This document shows positions 22,194 through 32,790 of a stretch of DNA of 64,000 nt, in pieces (positions within the stretch are counted from its first letter, which is position 1; each line of letters starts with the position of its first letter). The notes under the pieces were generated by a model. It did not search any database, was not told the DNA's origin, and saw only the letters and a list, made by a program, of their open reading frames with translations. Source of the DNA: Larimichthys crocea. Lineage: Eukaryota; Chordata; Actinopteri; Sciaenidae. Location: contig NC_040013.1 in the NCBI RefSeq assembly GCF_000972845.2, forward strand, positions 2,842,642 through 2,906,641. Reading direction: 5' to 3'. Made by a program: the position numbers and the translations under genes.

Positions 22194-22915
22194 TCAGTGC
22201 TGGTTATGTTGGGGCTTGAAGCAGTCCCAGCCAGGCTTCGGGGTATACGTGTGCTCAGGAAGAAGAAAGTCCTTCAGTCTGTCGGGTAATGGCAAAGCTT
22301 TGACTCTGCTTTCCAGGGGCCAAGGCTGTAGGTGGGCCCTTATGAAAGCCCTACAAAGGCATCGCAGAGCAGGAGGGTTTGCTTCGCGCTCTACGACGCA
22401 CTCGTGGAGGTCTACCAGAGCCTGAGCGTAGGGGTGAGGGTCCTGACCGGGCACAGGAAGCTCGAGCCTGGGACGGAGATGCAGCGTGGGGGTGTCGACC
22501 CTCATCAAGTCGAGCAACACCTCGGCTTGCTCCAGGAGCTCGGAGGCGTGACTTTGATCGGAGCACCGCTCCAGGGCTGTTTGGAGCCGCTGGAAGAGGA
22601 GGCTGTAACCCGACCAACAGGAGTCGCCGTGATAGGAGCAAACCAGTGAGGCCCTGCTCTGGATTAAGAGCACGGCCAGAGGGAAGAGCAGGTCGAAGTG
22701 CTCCAGGCTCGTCTGTGTCAGGGAGGGCTCGCCGTCCTCGTTCAGACAGCTGCTGGGGTCCACGCCGTGAGCCAGCAGCTGCTGTGTGGTTTTCAAGCAG
22801 AAGTTACCGATCTTGGCGGCGTCCTCCGCGCTGGCCTCCAGAGCCTCCTTAACGAGAAACACCAGCGAGGACTCCACGGTCTCACCGTCTACAGTGGCAG
22901 CGTTAATGTCGGCAC
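22194..22915 (-). CDS. asb6: asb6 coding exon 6 (last; SOCS box)
   Basis: The acceptor is ACTCCAG. This is 722 nt with an open frame to the stop at 22194. It encodes the last ankyrin-like units and the complete SOCS box. An antisense plus-strand ORF of 157 codons over it is a GC-rich shadow. Confidence 0.96.
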
Positions 22916-25900
22916 CTGGAGTGAAGAAAGCATCACGCAGAACCACATTTGTGATCAAATCTAAGACTTGTATAGAAACTAATAAAACCACTGAGCAGTT
23001 ACTGGTTACAGGGTCGACCATTCTAGAGAAAGATAGTTGCTCAATCATTTTCCTCTAGATTGACCAACCCCATCCGTCAAGGACGTTTGTACTCAGTTTG
23101 ATATCTGACTTTTAGTCCTTAGCATGTTCTCACGCTCTAAAAACACTGACTGTCAGTCTCCACCCTGAGTTAACCCTGTCGACATCACTATGACATCATT
23201 CAGGTTATTTATTTAAACTGGACGAAGCTCCTCCAGCGCTACACGAGACATCATACGAATGTTTTTACAGGTTGCATGACAAGAAGACGTATACATCAAA
23301 CACGAGTCTGCACCTTTAGCTGCTGCTGAGTAGAATATCCAAGTCTTTACATTTAATAAGAAACTTTGTTCTAGACTCACTAAAGACTATTTTAAATAGG
23401 CATACTTGCAGAAAACTCGTTTTTAATCGATCTTAATTTCCTCCTCTCTTTGACATGCACTCACCTTCTTTCACTGGCACGATACCTTCCACTGGTTCTC
23501 TGACACTGTAGTCAGAAGGTTGCGTGTATATGAAGCCGTTGTCTTTTAATGCACAGCAGGCTGTTACGTTTGGGATCGATCAGACTTACAATAACGTGTC
23601 CATCATCATCGACTAAAACCGACCCTCACAGTACACAGTACCATTCCTGCGTGTTGCTTTCTTTTTTTAAGCAATACAAACGTTGAAAATGATGAAAAAG
23701 TTTGTTGGCTTGTACTTAAATATTCAGGTTTCTGTGTGGCCTTTTTAGGTCAGGGTGCACCGGCTGTAACACCTTGAATAGATGAGGTCTACATGAGGTT
23801 ACACTGTACCAGTCCACTAAGATTGATGATATTACGAAGACGGAGAAGACTTACTTTGAGTCCTCAACACCCTGCAGTTAAAAATCTTGTAAGTCAGTCG
23901 CTTTGGCCTGGATCACAGGATTGGTTCTGCTCCATTTGCATATTTTAGGCTGACAACCGCTGACACTTTGACTTTGATCTTAAAATGCATACAAGGTGGA
24001 CGGGTGTGCATACTAACACAGGGTTTCTGAATGTAGCGCTTTAACCTTGATCCTGTTTGAGAAGATAATTTAAATGACCAAAAGCGGACAGGACGGCAAA
24101 GTGGAGACGAAGGCGCAGTCGGTACCTCTCTGCAGGAGAATCTGGATGTTCTCTGTGTTGTGCACGGTGAGTCCGTCGCTGCTTGCCAAGGCGTGGAGCA
24201 AAGGTGTTTTTCCTTTGAGGGCGAAAGCAAAGCAAGCAGTTCTCAGAGTGAATAAACCAGTGGAAACATGAATATTTCTGAATTAGGTTTAGTAGATTTA
24301 CCATGTTTATCCCTCGCATTCACGTCAGCGCCCATGTCCAGCAGCGTCAGCAGGCAGGGCAGCCTCTCTGACTCCTCGCTGGCCAGATCCAAAGGACTGC
24401 TCTCGTGGATCTGCAAAGTGACATTTATTTGTGAAGCTCATAGAAGACAGACGAGACGCCATATAAACAGACATTTTAAAAAAGGTTGCCTCACCCGGTC
24501 TCTCTTTTGAATGTCGGCTCCGTGGCCGCCCAGCAGACGCACCATGTTTGGCCTGTTCCTCAAAACTGCTATATGTAGAGGATTGTAGTATGATACAGGG
24601 TCTGCAGAATAAAAACAAATATTCATATTACATCATCATCACAGGGATGAAATATGAATCAGACAGACAAAGACCGAACAGACGATATTCAGTGGATTCT
24701 TTCTGCTTTTGCGAAAGCTTAAAAAACTTGAAGCCACTCTCAGCTGAGTTGGTGTTATTATCTCACACTGACAAACCTGAAAAGAGCACTTCAGCTCGCA
24801 ACATGATTTCAATCAATTTCCCACCTGTGTTGCCTTGAATTACTCAAAGTTACTGAAGAGGCGCTCCCGTTTTTTTATCCGTTTTAAAAAATCTCAAAAG
24901 ACTTGTGCAACACAATCCAAGTACTACAAACGTGTGTGCGTGTGTGAGACTAAAAACAAATATGCATGCACAATAAATATCACAGGGATGAAATATGAAC
25001 CAGACAGACAAAGAAGTGACAGAACGATCTGGATTAACGTTTTCTAGTCGCTGCTTGGCAACTCTCAGCTCAGTTTGCATCATTATCTCACGCTGACAAA
25101 CCTAAAAGAGAACTTTGCCTACCAACATGATTTTGAATCAATTTCTCACCTGTGTTGCCTTGATTTACTCACACCAGTGCCTCCGCACAAAGGACGAATC
25201 CAAAACACCCTAAACAGACATGCTGAAGCATCTTTTGCTGGACAATCCAAGTCTCATTTGCTTTGATACTTAAATAACCAAAATAACTTTGCTATTGAAA
25301 TCATTTCTAGCTGAAACGTGTGGTTAAACACAGAGTAACAACTGCATGTGTGCAAGTAAAGTCTGGTTGTTGACGTGATCAAACTGATCTATATCACTGC
25401 AAAACAAAAGAAAATATCCTATCGGTGGCAAAGAAAAGCGATTGCTTTATAAACATATACCTGCTGTATAAATATAGTATAAATTGTAGCATGTCGAAGT
25501 GTTTTTGGGAGAAGATACTGAAGCCCAAATTGCTCCCGAAGGCTGTGAAAACTGATGAGCATATGAATGTGTGTGAATGTAGTGTTAAAGCTCCAACACC
25601 TCACAAACACAGAGCAAAACAAATGTGGAGAACACAAGAAACAATCCAACAGCTTCAACACTGCAGAAATGTTTTCTGTAATTAAAAGAGTATTTTTTAA
25701 AAAGCAGCATACGTGTTAACAAGCTGGTTGCGTGTCAGACTCTCTCACCTCGTGCAGCTGGCAGCAGTCCAGTGTGAAAAGCAGGTAATAAACCTTAACA
25801 CGGAGCAGAACTGCACCTGTACCTGACTGTGGTTGTTACTTACTGCATGTGTCTATAAATTCTCTTTAATGTATACGTTATGATCAGTGTTCGGATTATT

Positions 25901-27206
25901 AAATGACACTTACAGGATTCGTAACTGGAATAACTACACGCTCAGGCTCGAGCGCGGCGTCTGTGTCTGACAGCTGGCACAGGCTAGCACATTCTTGAAG
26001 GCAGCGGCTGGCAGAAACTTGGACATTTTTGCATGCTATGTGGGAGCGTTTGTCAGTGTTAACTTTCTGGGGGGTGGAAAAAAAAAAAAGGCATTCAAGA
26101 AATGTAAAACATGAATGAAGCAGCGTCTGACAGGATCCCCCCTAATTATGTCCCTGGGGAAAGACTTTTTTTTTGCTACCAGCAGAGGTCACCAAAGCCG
26201 GGTTTGGACGAGCCGTGGCAGGTTTCATCAGAGCAGCGAGACATGCTGCTCCTCTTTCCTGCTTCATTCTCTCAAGTGTATTTGGACACTTTGCTCAATT
26301 TTTACGAATGCAGCAGCATTTGAGTGAAATGTGAAAATGGCAGGTCCGCTCATGTCTGGAAGAATCTGTCAGGGAGATTTTTTTTTTAGGAATTTATATG
26401 ACGAGTTGTTGTGCATGTAGAAGAGGCCCATTATCACACAATAAAACTGGATTGAGATAGAAGATAAAGGACTGAAATATAAAGTTTTTACAGAAACAAG
26501 CCCGAGATACAGGGGAAGGGGCGGCAGTGGGTCAGTCTGTAGGGAATGGGACTGGTAGCTGGGCAAGTTACCGAACCCCTAACTGCTGTGTGTGGCTGCC
26601 CATCACTCCACCATCTCTCTTTTATGTGTGTGTGGTTGTACTTTGGGTGAAATGCATGTAAGGATGGAAGAATTTCCCCTCGAGGGATCAATAAAGTATC
26701 TCTTGCAGACTCAAAGTAACAGAAATGCTGCTTTACGCACGAGGCGCTGTAGGACAAGCATGTTTGTAACACTAGTGGAAAAGTTTCACGCGCTTTTTCT
26801 CACCTTCAAAGTTTAGATCGGCTCCGTAGCGTAGGAGGATTTCAGCCGCGTACGTCAGCCCTCGCTCCGCGACCTTAAACAGAGCGTAGCTGATTCCCTC
26901 CACGAACACTTCGGACTGGGACTCCCGCTCCAGCAGCTCGACGAGAGAACTACAAAGACCAGACTCGTCCTCCGGGGTTTGGGCTCTGTTTGGACACAAG
27001 AAGAGGAGGAAGAGAGGAGCGTTTAAACTGTGTGCTACAGGCAAATGAACATTAAAGCAGAGCAACATCATGGGTGGTGGTGGTGGTATGGGGTACCTGT
27101 CCTCCTGACCACCATCTCCTTCCTCCAGCCCAACAACACACATGACAGCATCCACCAGCGGCTGGTACTCATAAATAATCCGGCGAAACCCGTGGAGGAA
27201 AGGCAT
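22194..27206 (-). CDS. asb6: Ankyrin repeat and SOCS box protein 6
   Basis: ASB6 is a substrate-recognition subunit of Elongin B/C-Cullin5 ubiquitin ligases, reported in mammals to act on the insulin-signalling adaptor APS. Six coding exons with GT/AG borders and consistent phases give 438 residues (human about 421). The start MPFLHGFRRIIYEYQPLVDA is nearly identical to human. Ankyrin units are visible as LTYAAEILLRYGADLNFE, LHIAVLRNRPNMVRLLGGHG, PLDLASEESERLPCLLTLLD and LLHALASSDGLTVHNTENIQ; the last exon adds degenerate units such as LLAHGVDPSSC and DSCWSGYSLLFQRL. The C-terminal SOCS box (from about 378) includes LRCLCRAFIRAHLQPW and the Cul5-type LPLPDRLKDFLL (from 406). No break is seen. 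asb6 lies near CRAT and IER5L in human, which supports orthology. Confidence 0.97.
24126..24212 (-). CDS. asb6: asb6 coding exon 5
   Basis: The acceptor is CCTCAAAG. It encodes GKTPLLHALASSDGLTVHNT through IQILLQR. The donor is GTACCG, in phase 1, rejoining GADINAATVDG of the last exon. Confidence 0.92.
24302..24410 (-). CDS. asb6: asb6 coding exon 4
   Basis: The acceptor is ACTTTGCAG. It encodes IHESSPLDLASEESERLPCL through DMGADVNARDKH. The donor is GTAAAT and the exon ends in phase 1. Confidence 0.93.
24495..24601 (-). CDS. asb6: asb6 coding exon 3 (ankyrin repeat)
   Basis: The acceptor is ATTCTGCAG. It encodes DPVSYYNPLHIAVLRNRPNM through GADIQKRDR. The donor is GTGAGG and the exon ends in phase 0. 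Confidence 0.95.
24608..25255. repeat. Diverged tandem duplication (period about 335 bp) in asb6 intron 2
   Basis: ATCACAGGGATGAAATATGA occurs at about 24639 and about 24979. TCACCTGTGTTGCCTTGA-like and ACAATCCAAGT motifs recur in the same order. The first copy abuts exon 3. The second is more degraded, and each copy has small indels. Confidence 0.75.
25490..25600 (+). repeat. SINE tail fragment in asb6 intron 2
   Basis: TGTCGAAGTGTTTTTGGGAG, AGATACTGAAGCCCAAATTG and GTGTGTGAATG match the body of the tRNA-derived SINE seen at 27983-28115 (there GAAGTGTCCTTGGGCAAGAT). The tRNA-like head is missing. Confidence 0.7.
26516..26705 (+). repeat. tRNA-derived SINE, plus orientation, asb6 intron 2
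   Basis: The head reads GGGGCGGCAGTGGGTCAGTC with an A-box-like segment; the B-box region seems deleted. The tail ends GAATTTCCCCTCGAGGGATC then AATAAAGTATCT, the usual tail of a teleost SINE/LINE pair. Confidence 0.75.
26804..26985 (-). CDS. asb6: asb6 coding exon 2
   Basis: The acceptor is CAAACAG. It encodes AQTPEDESGLCSSLVELLER through ILLRYGADLNFE. The donor is GTGAGA and the exon ends in phase 1. Confidence 0.95.
27097..27206 (-). CDS. asb6: asb6 coding exon 1
   Basis: The ATG is at 27206. The exon encodes MPFLHGFRRIIYEYQPLVDA through GGQED and ends in phase 2 (AG|A, Arg) at GTACCC. The same exon extends 5' to an acceptor (TTTTTTAG) at 27231, giving 24 nt of UTR. Confidence 0.95.
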
Positions 27207-27369
27207 GGCTCCTCCGGTTTAAGTCAGCACCTAAAAAACCCAAAAACAAACACAAAGCCAACGTTCAAGTTACGGACAGAGGGTGTGTCAAAGTGATATC
27301 AGGGGCTTCGTATCAACTTAACACTATCTCTCGAGCTCAGCTGCCAAGTATCTTGTGCTAACTGACGAA

Positions 27370-27720
27370 GACGCTTCACAGAATATTAGATTCATGTTTT
27401 TCTGTGTCTGGGTTAAGTGACTGAGGCCTCCTCCTCTGTAGAGTGAAGGTTTCTCTACTTTCACATGGATAGCCTCCTTCACTCCTCTTCCAAACCACCT
27501 GTCCTCCCTGTCCAAGATGTGAACATCATTGTCGTTAAAGGAGCGTCCCTTGTCTTTAAGATGTAAGAAGTATGTGAGTCCTGATGAGCTGGCCCTCCTG
27601 TGTTGTTTGGTTTCCCTGATGTAAAGGTCTGCGCACTCCTCACTGCACTGCACAGCGTACACCAGATCACTCCTCTGGGTGTGAGGTGTACGGTCTTTAT
27701 GGTGTAGCAGTTTCTGTCTG
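27370..27720 (-). pseudogene. Penelope-like element fragment, GIY-YIG endonuclease region
   Basis: The minus-strand frame reads KLLHHKDRTPHTQRS, LVYAVQCSEECADLYI, RETKQHRRASSSG, LHLKDKGRSFNDNDVHILDR and EDRWFGRGVKEAIHVKVEKP. This pattern is the GIY-YIG nuclease-type C-terminal part that I associate with Penelope-like retroelements in fish. Internal codons are missing after ETKQ, YIG has become YIR, and there is no upstream reverse transcriptase, so it is a dead 5'-truncated remnant in the predicted 5' intron of asb6. Confidence in a GIY-YIG origin is fair; the family name is from memory. Confidence 0.6.
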
Positions 27721-27750
27721 AGGAGGCCTCAGAGACTGAACAGCACCTCA

Positions 27751-27982
27751 GCGGCTTGGAGGTAGAGAGCGGCTTGCAGGTAGAGAGCGGCTTGCAGGTA
27801 GAGAGCGGCTCGGAGGCAGAGCGGCTCGGAGGCAGAGCGGCTTGCAGGTAGAGCGGCTCGGAGGTAGAGCGGCTCGCAGGTAGAGCGGCTCGCAGGTAGA
27901 GCGGCTCGCAGGTAGAGCGGCTCGGAGGTAGAGCGGCTCAGAGGTAGAGCAGCTTAGAGGTAGAGAGCGGCTCGGAGGTAGA
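27751..27982 (+). repeat. 16/18-bp minisatellite, 14 units
   Basis: Fourteen consecutive units of GCGGCTCGGAGGTAGA type: ten of 16 bp and four of 18 bp with an extra GA. Variants are CTTG/CTCG, GGAGG/GCAGG and GGCAGA/GGTAGA. It runs without a gap into the SINE B-box region. The unit resembles the tRNA A-box segment (TAGCTCAGTGGTAGAGC). Confidence 0.95.
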
Positions 27983-28115
27983 GCAGGTCGTCCACCAATC
28001 AGACGATCGGCGGTTCGATCCCCTGCATGTCTGCATGTTGAAGTGTCCTTGGGCAAGATACTGAACCCCAAGTTGTGAATGTGTATGAATGGTTATCTCC
28101 TCAAACTGATGAGCA
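27967..28115 (+). repeat. tRNA-derived SINE head and body
   Basis: The last minisatellite unit works as the A box. After GCAGGTCGTCCACCAATCAG comes a consensus B box GGTTCGATCCC (28012-28022). The body GAAGTGTCCTTGGGCAAGAT and ACTGAACCCCAAGTTG follows. I recognise this as a widespread teleost SINE. Confidence 0.85.
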
Positions 28116-28164
28116 GTTGGCACCTTGTTTGTAAACTCAGTTTTATTTGATCAGTGACCTCCTG

Positions 28165-28470
28165 TCACACAGAAACTTTATTGATCCCTCGAGGGGAAAT
28201 TATTTTTTTTTAACTCCTGTCACACTCAGAAGAACTGAACAGAAACTTTATTTATTATTTTTAACTCTTAGTCCTTACATGCATTTCACCTGCAGTACAA
28301 CCACACACACACAAACGGCTCATAGAGAGTCAAAGGTGGAGACATGGTGGAGTGATGGTGGAGTGATGGTGGAGTGATGGGTCCATCCTCCACGTGTTGT
28401 TCTGTGATGGACCTGGGCGGGACTCGAACCCGCGACCCTCTGATCAGCTGACTCTCCGCCCTGAGTGAAC
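28165..28470 (-). repeat. tRNA-derived SINE, minus orientation, upstream of asb6
   Basis: The tail at the left is CTTTATTGATCCCTCGAGGG. The head at the right, read on the minus strand, contains GGTCGCGGGTTCGAGTCCCG (B box GGTTCGAGTCC at 28420-28430). It includes a small (GGTGGAGTGAT)3 expansion (28347-28379). It is the same family as the copy at 26516 in opposite orientation. Confidence 0.8.
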
Positions 28471-28555
28471 GTGTCTTTTCTCTCGAGCTCAGCTCGCCCA
28501 AACATCCTCGCGCTCACACGCAGCATTAATATCAATGAGATTTTAAATCCTGCTC

Positions 28556-28790
28556 TGACGTCACTCTTCATTTATTGATTAGCTTTAATGTGGCTAACGT
28601 GAGAGCTAACTGTGTTTACAGCGCGGTTAGCTCGCGTGCTAACGCCGGATAACCGCGTCACTGGTTCGTCGTTAACGTGTCGGAGGTAAATTAATTGATT
28701 AGTTGATTAATTGATTAATTAAAGTTAATTGAAACTCACTCGGACGCGCGTGCCAGCCGTTAGCCTTCAAAACAGGAAGCGTACACCACG
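28556..28790 (-). promoter_or_regulatory. Probable asb6 5' UTR exon and promoter with perfect CRE nearby
   Basis: A minus-strand GTGAGT donor at 28734-28739 (exon ending at 28740) could join the acceptor at 27231. Just upstream lie an ETS-type core (AACAGGAAG on the plus strand, 28770-28778) and a GC/KLF-type CCACGCCCA (28787-28795), typical of housekeeping promoters. A perfect palindromic CRE TGACGTCA lies at 28556-28563, inside the predicted first intron. This is motif-based inference. Confidence 0.45.
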
Positions 28791-28899
28791 CCCACATCGG
28801 TCCCGCGGTGTTTTCATTCCTCCCCGGAAAGCAACGAAGGGCGAACGAAGGTTCCTCTTTACTCCTAACTTTATTTATTATTTTTTATTTGACAGACAA

Positions 28900-29250
28900 G
28901 ACTAAAAAAAATAATAATAATATCCAATCCACTTTATTTATATAGCACGATTTTTAGCAAACACAAGGTTTCCATAAGATAAAACACAATAAATAACACA
29001 ATAGAAACACAATAAAAACATGAAGTAGACAATAGAAAGATTAAAAAAAACAATAAAATAAAATAAAATAAATAAAAAGTACTAACCGCACAAGATAAAA
29101 TGAATATAATACAAATAAAAGACTAAAAAATATGAATGTATACACATAAAATCAACACTCTAATGAGAAGAGGAAAAATTTAGAAGATGAGACAAGACAA
29201 ATCATTTCAAAATAAATAATACACCCATTTTCTGTCACCTTATCAGGGTC
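28900..29250. other. Low-complexity A-rich DNA
   Basis: A-rich, with ATAAAATAAAATAAA-like runs near 29052-29070 and a CACTTTATTTATATAGCACG stretch at about 28929 that resembles a common teleost repeat end. No gene is seen. Confidence 0.5.
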
Positions 29251-29345
29251 ACAGGGGGAGCTGGAGTCTATCACAGCTGACTTTGGTCGAGAAGCGGGGG
29301 AGCTGGAGTCTATCACAGCTGACTTTGGTCGAGAAGCGGGGTACG
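29230..29345 (+). repeat. Interspersed repeat with internal 42-bp duplication
   Basis: GAGCTGGAGTCTATCACAGC begins at 29258 and again at 29300, each unit ending GGTCGAGAAGCGGGG. It follows a CCATTTTCTGTCACCTTATC start, a form seen in many teleost repeats; a related copy lies at 36028-36100. Confidence 0.8.
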
Positions 29346-31600
29346 TTAGCTCTAAATAATGCATAATAAAACATAAAAGAAATAAAGAAATAAAACACAA
29401 CAATAAAATCATAAACAATATAGATAGTAATAAATGGAAACATACACACAAACAACATATGCAAACAAACCTTTCTATAAAAAGACACCATCACATAAAC
29501 ACAAAGTCTATAAAAAATGTGTCTTAAGAAGTGATTTAAAAGAATTCACTGATTTTCCTGATAAAAATGTCAAACTATTTGTGTTCAGGGGAACAAATCC
29601 GACAATTACCGTGTAAAAGTCAGTAATGTGAATATTTACGATGTCGCTGGGCCGTGTCCTCACCTGTGGGGCGTACATAAATATGACACATGATAAAAAT
29701 TCAGCAGTATCTGGCAGGTAGTACAAAATACTGGACCTGAGGCATACTGTGACTATTAAAATTTTAATGATATGTTTGGATAATTGCAAAAAGAAATCCT
29801 GTAAACTGTGAACATATGTCAGACAAAATGAATGCCAGTTTCTCTGTGAAACACTGTGTTAAATAGCTAGAGATGTCACATTACACAGATCATTACTCAC
29901 AATGTTTTGTCATGTAATTAACAAACCATAACAACATTTTTCATCATGCCTCTTTCTTCCTGAGTTCAAGTCTTTGATTACCATTTTTAGTTTGATGTTT
30001 GCCCCATGAAACATTTTTTTTTACTCTAATGTACTGTGTCCATATGGCACATCAGTCCAACGCGGCAGCTTTCACATGTATTTTCTGACAACTACTCCAT
30101 TATGCTGACAGCATCTGCTTGCTAACAGTCGCCTTTGTCCTGTTTAGCAAAGACCCCCCCCCGTCGTGTCTGGGTTTTGGTGACAGATGGCTCGCTTTGA
30201 GAACCGTCGAGGAGTGCTCTCTTTACAAAAGATGTCATTTTTAACACATCTGTGTGTCTTGATTTTGAGCACAGACGCATGTTAATGACAGTGCATTTTA
30301 ACACAACATATGCTGCCGAAGACATACTGTATCATGTTAGTTAGTTAAAGTGACACATCCGTTTCTGAGAGTGTGAGACCGGCGGTAAAAAAGAAAAAGC
30401 ATTTTTGTTTGAACGGTGAATTTAATGAAAACCCAGAGGACGTGTTAAACATGGGCTGTTTGGATAGTTTGGGGTTTGAGCGTTAGGATAAATGCTGCCA
30501 AACCAAGTGGAAATGTTTTTAAATGAGTTCAACAAAGGATGTTCAGAACCAAGAAAAGCAGAACAGGAAGTTTCTGTTTGCAGCTGTTTTGGTGACCATA
30601 ATAATGGGACTTCAAAAGCACATACTGTTCATACTTTGTACTAATAAGGCATGAAAAAAGAGACATAAAATGTGTTTAAATAATGTAATAAACAAGGAAT
30701 ACTATGAATTCTTTGACTGCAGCTGTCTGTGTTCTGTAGGTACAGACTGCTGACAAAATGATGATTGATGCAAACTGTCTTTAGGTGGCAGCAGTGCAGC
30801 ACACGCACACACACACACACATCACACACACACACACACACACACACACATCACACACACACACACACCATCTCTGAGCTTGGAATCAGTGGTGCCCATC
30901 TGTCATTACACAGCACACGCATGAGCGCACGGCTTTACACATGCATGAAGGCAAACATAAGCCATCATGTAAATGCAGACATGAGCAGAGAGGCAAACAA
31001 CCAAGCAGCACCTCAGAGAATCTGTTTGGCACGCCGCGGAGACATCCTCCTTTGATGTGGAGAACAGAACGTGGAGGTTTAATCAAGGTTTGATTCATTC
31101 TAATTTTGTCACTTTCAAGACAATTATCATTTTCTAATCCAAGTCACCTGATCGATGAAGCATTGTTCCCTGAACGCACGGCAGCTTGCACAGCATCCCT
31201 CTCTAATGTGGCTGAAGTCTCTTTTGCAATTTTGCAACCACACTCAATTTACCCTGAGCCATGTGCTCATGAATAATCTTTCCTTTTACAAATATGCCAG
31301 CGATTAGTTCTTCAGTCTTTGTGCACACACCTGTCGGGGTTCCCCCGGTGAAGCAGACCACCCCCCCTCCTCCACCCCTTCTTGTCAAACTGCAGTAACA
31401 GTAGGTGGAAAGACACATCCGGTGATTGACCATGGAAGAAAAAAAAAAAGCATATTTCAACTGCAGCTGCAGGGCCGCTTCCACTTCTGAAAGTTGAAGC
31501 ATCAAAATGACACAGCGAGGCTCAATGTCGCTCACAAAGCGTTGCATTTCGAGTGCCTGTGGTCATCAGAACGTAAGATTCTGAAACTGCTTTTGCAAAA
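29346..31600. other. Intergenic DNA with compound (CA)n
   Basis: A compound (CA)n tract with ATCACA interruptions spans 30800-30869. No coding sequence or further transposon is recognised. Confidence 0.55.
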
Positions 31601-32379
31601 ATCCTCTAAGCCACCATTATTTGTATCCTCCCTGAGGAAATAGAGGAAATACACAAGTTATTATGAGCTGGTGTGCTGTTTTTTTTTTTCTTTCTTCGCC
31701 TTCCTCCATTAAACTGAAAATCCCAACCCAGCCAACAAAAAAAAAATGAAAGCCCCCAAACATTTCACATTGATACAGTAATTTAACCTCTCTCAATACT
31801 GCGTGTGATGAAACAATTCGCCGGGATTATAGGTATCGAAGAGTGATGGTGGTGGTTAAGGACAAAGCTTTGTCAAAAACATCACCCTTTGTGCTGTTTG
31901 GCCTTTTTCTTCCCCGTCTAATTTGGACCTGGATCAGAGGATGGAGGTAACGAGGGGGAAGAAAAGAGGGAAGATAACTGCAGTTCCATTCCTATACCCC
32001 CTTTACGAGTAAATTGGCTCTTTATTAAATTTAGGCTCCATCTATCAATACAAAGACCGGTATCGAAATTACTTTGTTGGCCACAAATCGTTGGCAATAG
32101 ATTGAACCTCTCTTGAAACAAGGCCATCGTTTATCTGGTTCACATTTCCTCCTGAGGTGAAAAGGAGGCAGGACACACAATAAGACTTTCATTTGTTCCC
32201 TTGGGGAAGACAGATGTGACCCCCTCTAACCTGTGATTACAAGATAACCACATGTAAAAAATAAAAATCTATTAAAACATGCAGACCTGTTGGCTCACTT
32301 TAGATTCCCTCTGTTTTTTATTTAATGGTTTAATAGTGCTGTCAGGGGAGTTTGAGGCATGAGAGTCTCCCTGCACAGA

Positions 32380-32790
32380 GATTTAAACAGAAGTACTTCT
32401 GGGCTGTGCAAAGCTGTGTAGTTTGTCCCAGGAGGATGATGCATAAAGGAGAAGTTAATTAGTATGGATACAAAGTTCTTTTAAGATGTAATAAAGCCAG
32501 AACACACACACACGCTCCTGAAAAAGCTTCACACGCCGAGGTGAAAGGTGACAGAATACTGATGTGAAGGTGAAGGTGGAGGCAGTGAAATGATAATAGA
32601 GTGGCAGCGGCATTGTAGTTCGGTTTCCCTCAGTTCCACACCGAGAGCTGAAATTATCAGAGCAGCGGGTCTGGGGCCTAATATCCTTTTGTGCTGGCAG
32701 CGTATTGCCGAATGGAGATTGTGGATGGAAATAATCAGCCCCTTTAAAGGTCAGGGGAAGTTAAGCACACCCAAAGTAGACCATGACACA
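32380..32790. other. Conserved-element-like block
   Basis: Complex unique sequence, for example GGAGAAGTTAATTAGTATGG (about 32448), CTGAAATTATCAGAGCAGCG and GGAAATAATCAGCCCCTTTA. It has no simple repeats apart from a short CACACACA. Its character suggests a regulatory element; this is inference. Confidence 0.25.

Noticed and set aside
22379..22852. 157-codon plus-strand ORF rich in Arg, Ala and Pro
   Set aside because: It is antisense to the well-supported last exon of asb6, whose GC-rich coding sequence explains the open frame.
28385..28470. Possible genuine tRNA gene on the minus strand
   Set aside because: The B box is good, but no acceptor-stem complement or cloverleaf could be formed and the sequence continues into a SINE body and tail.
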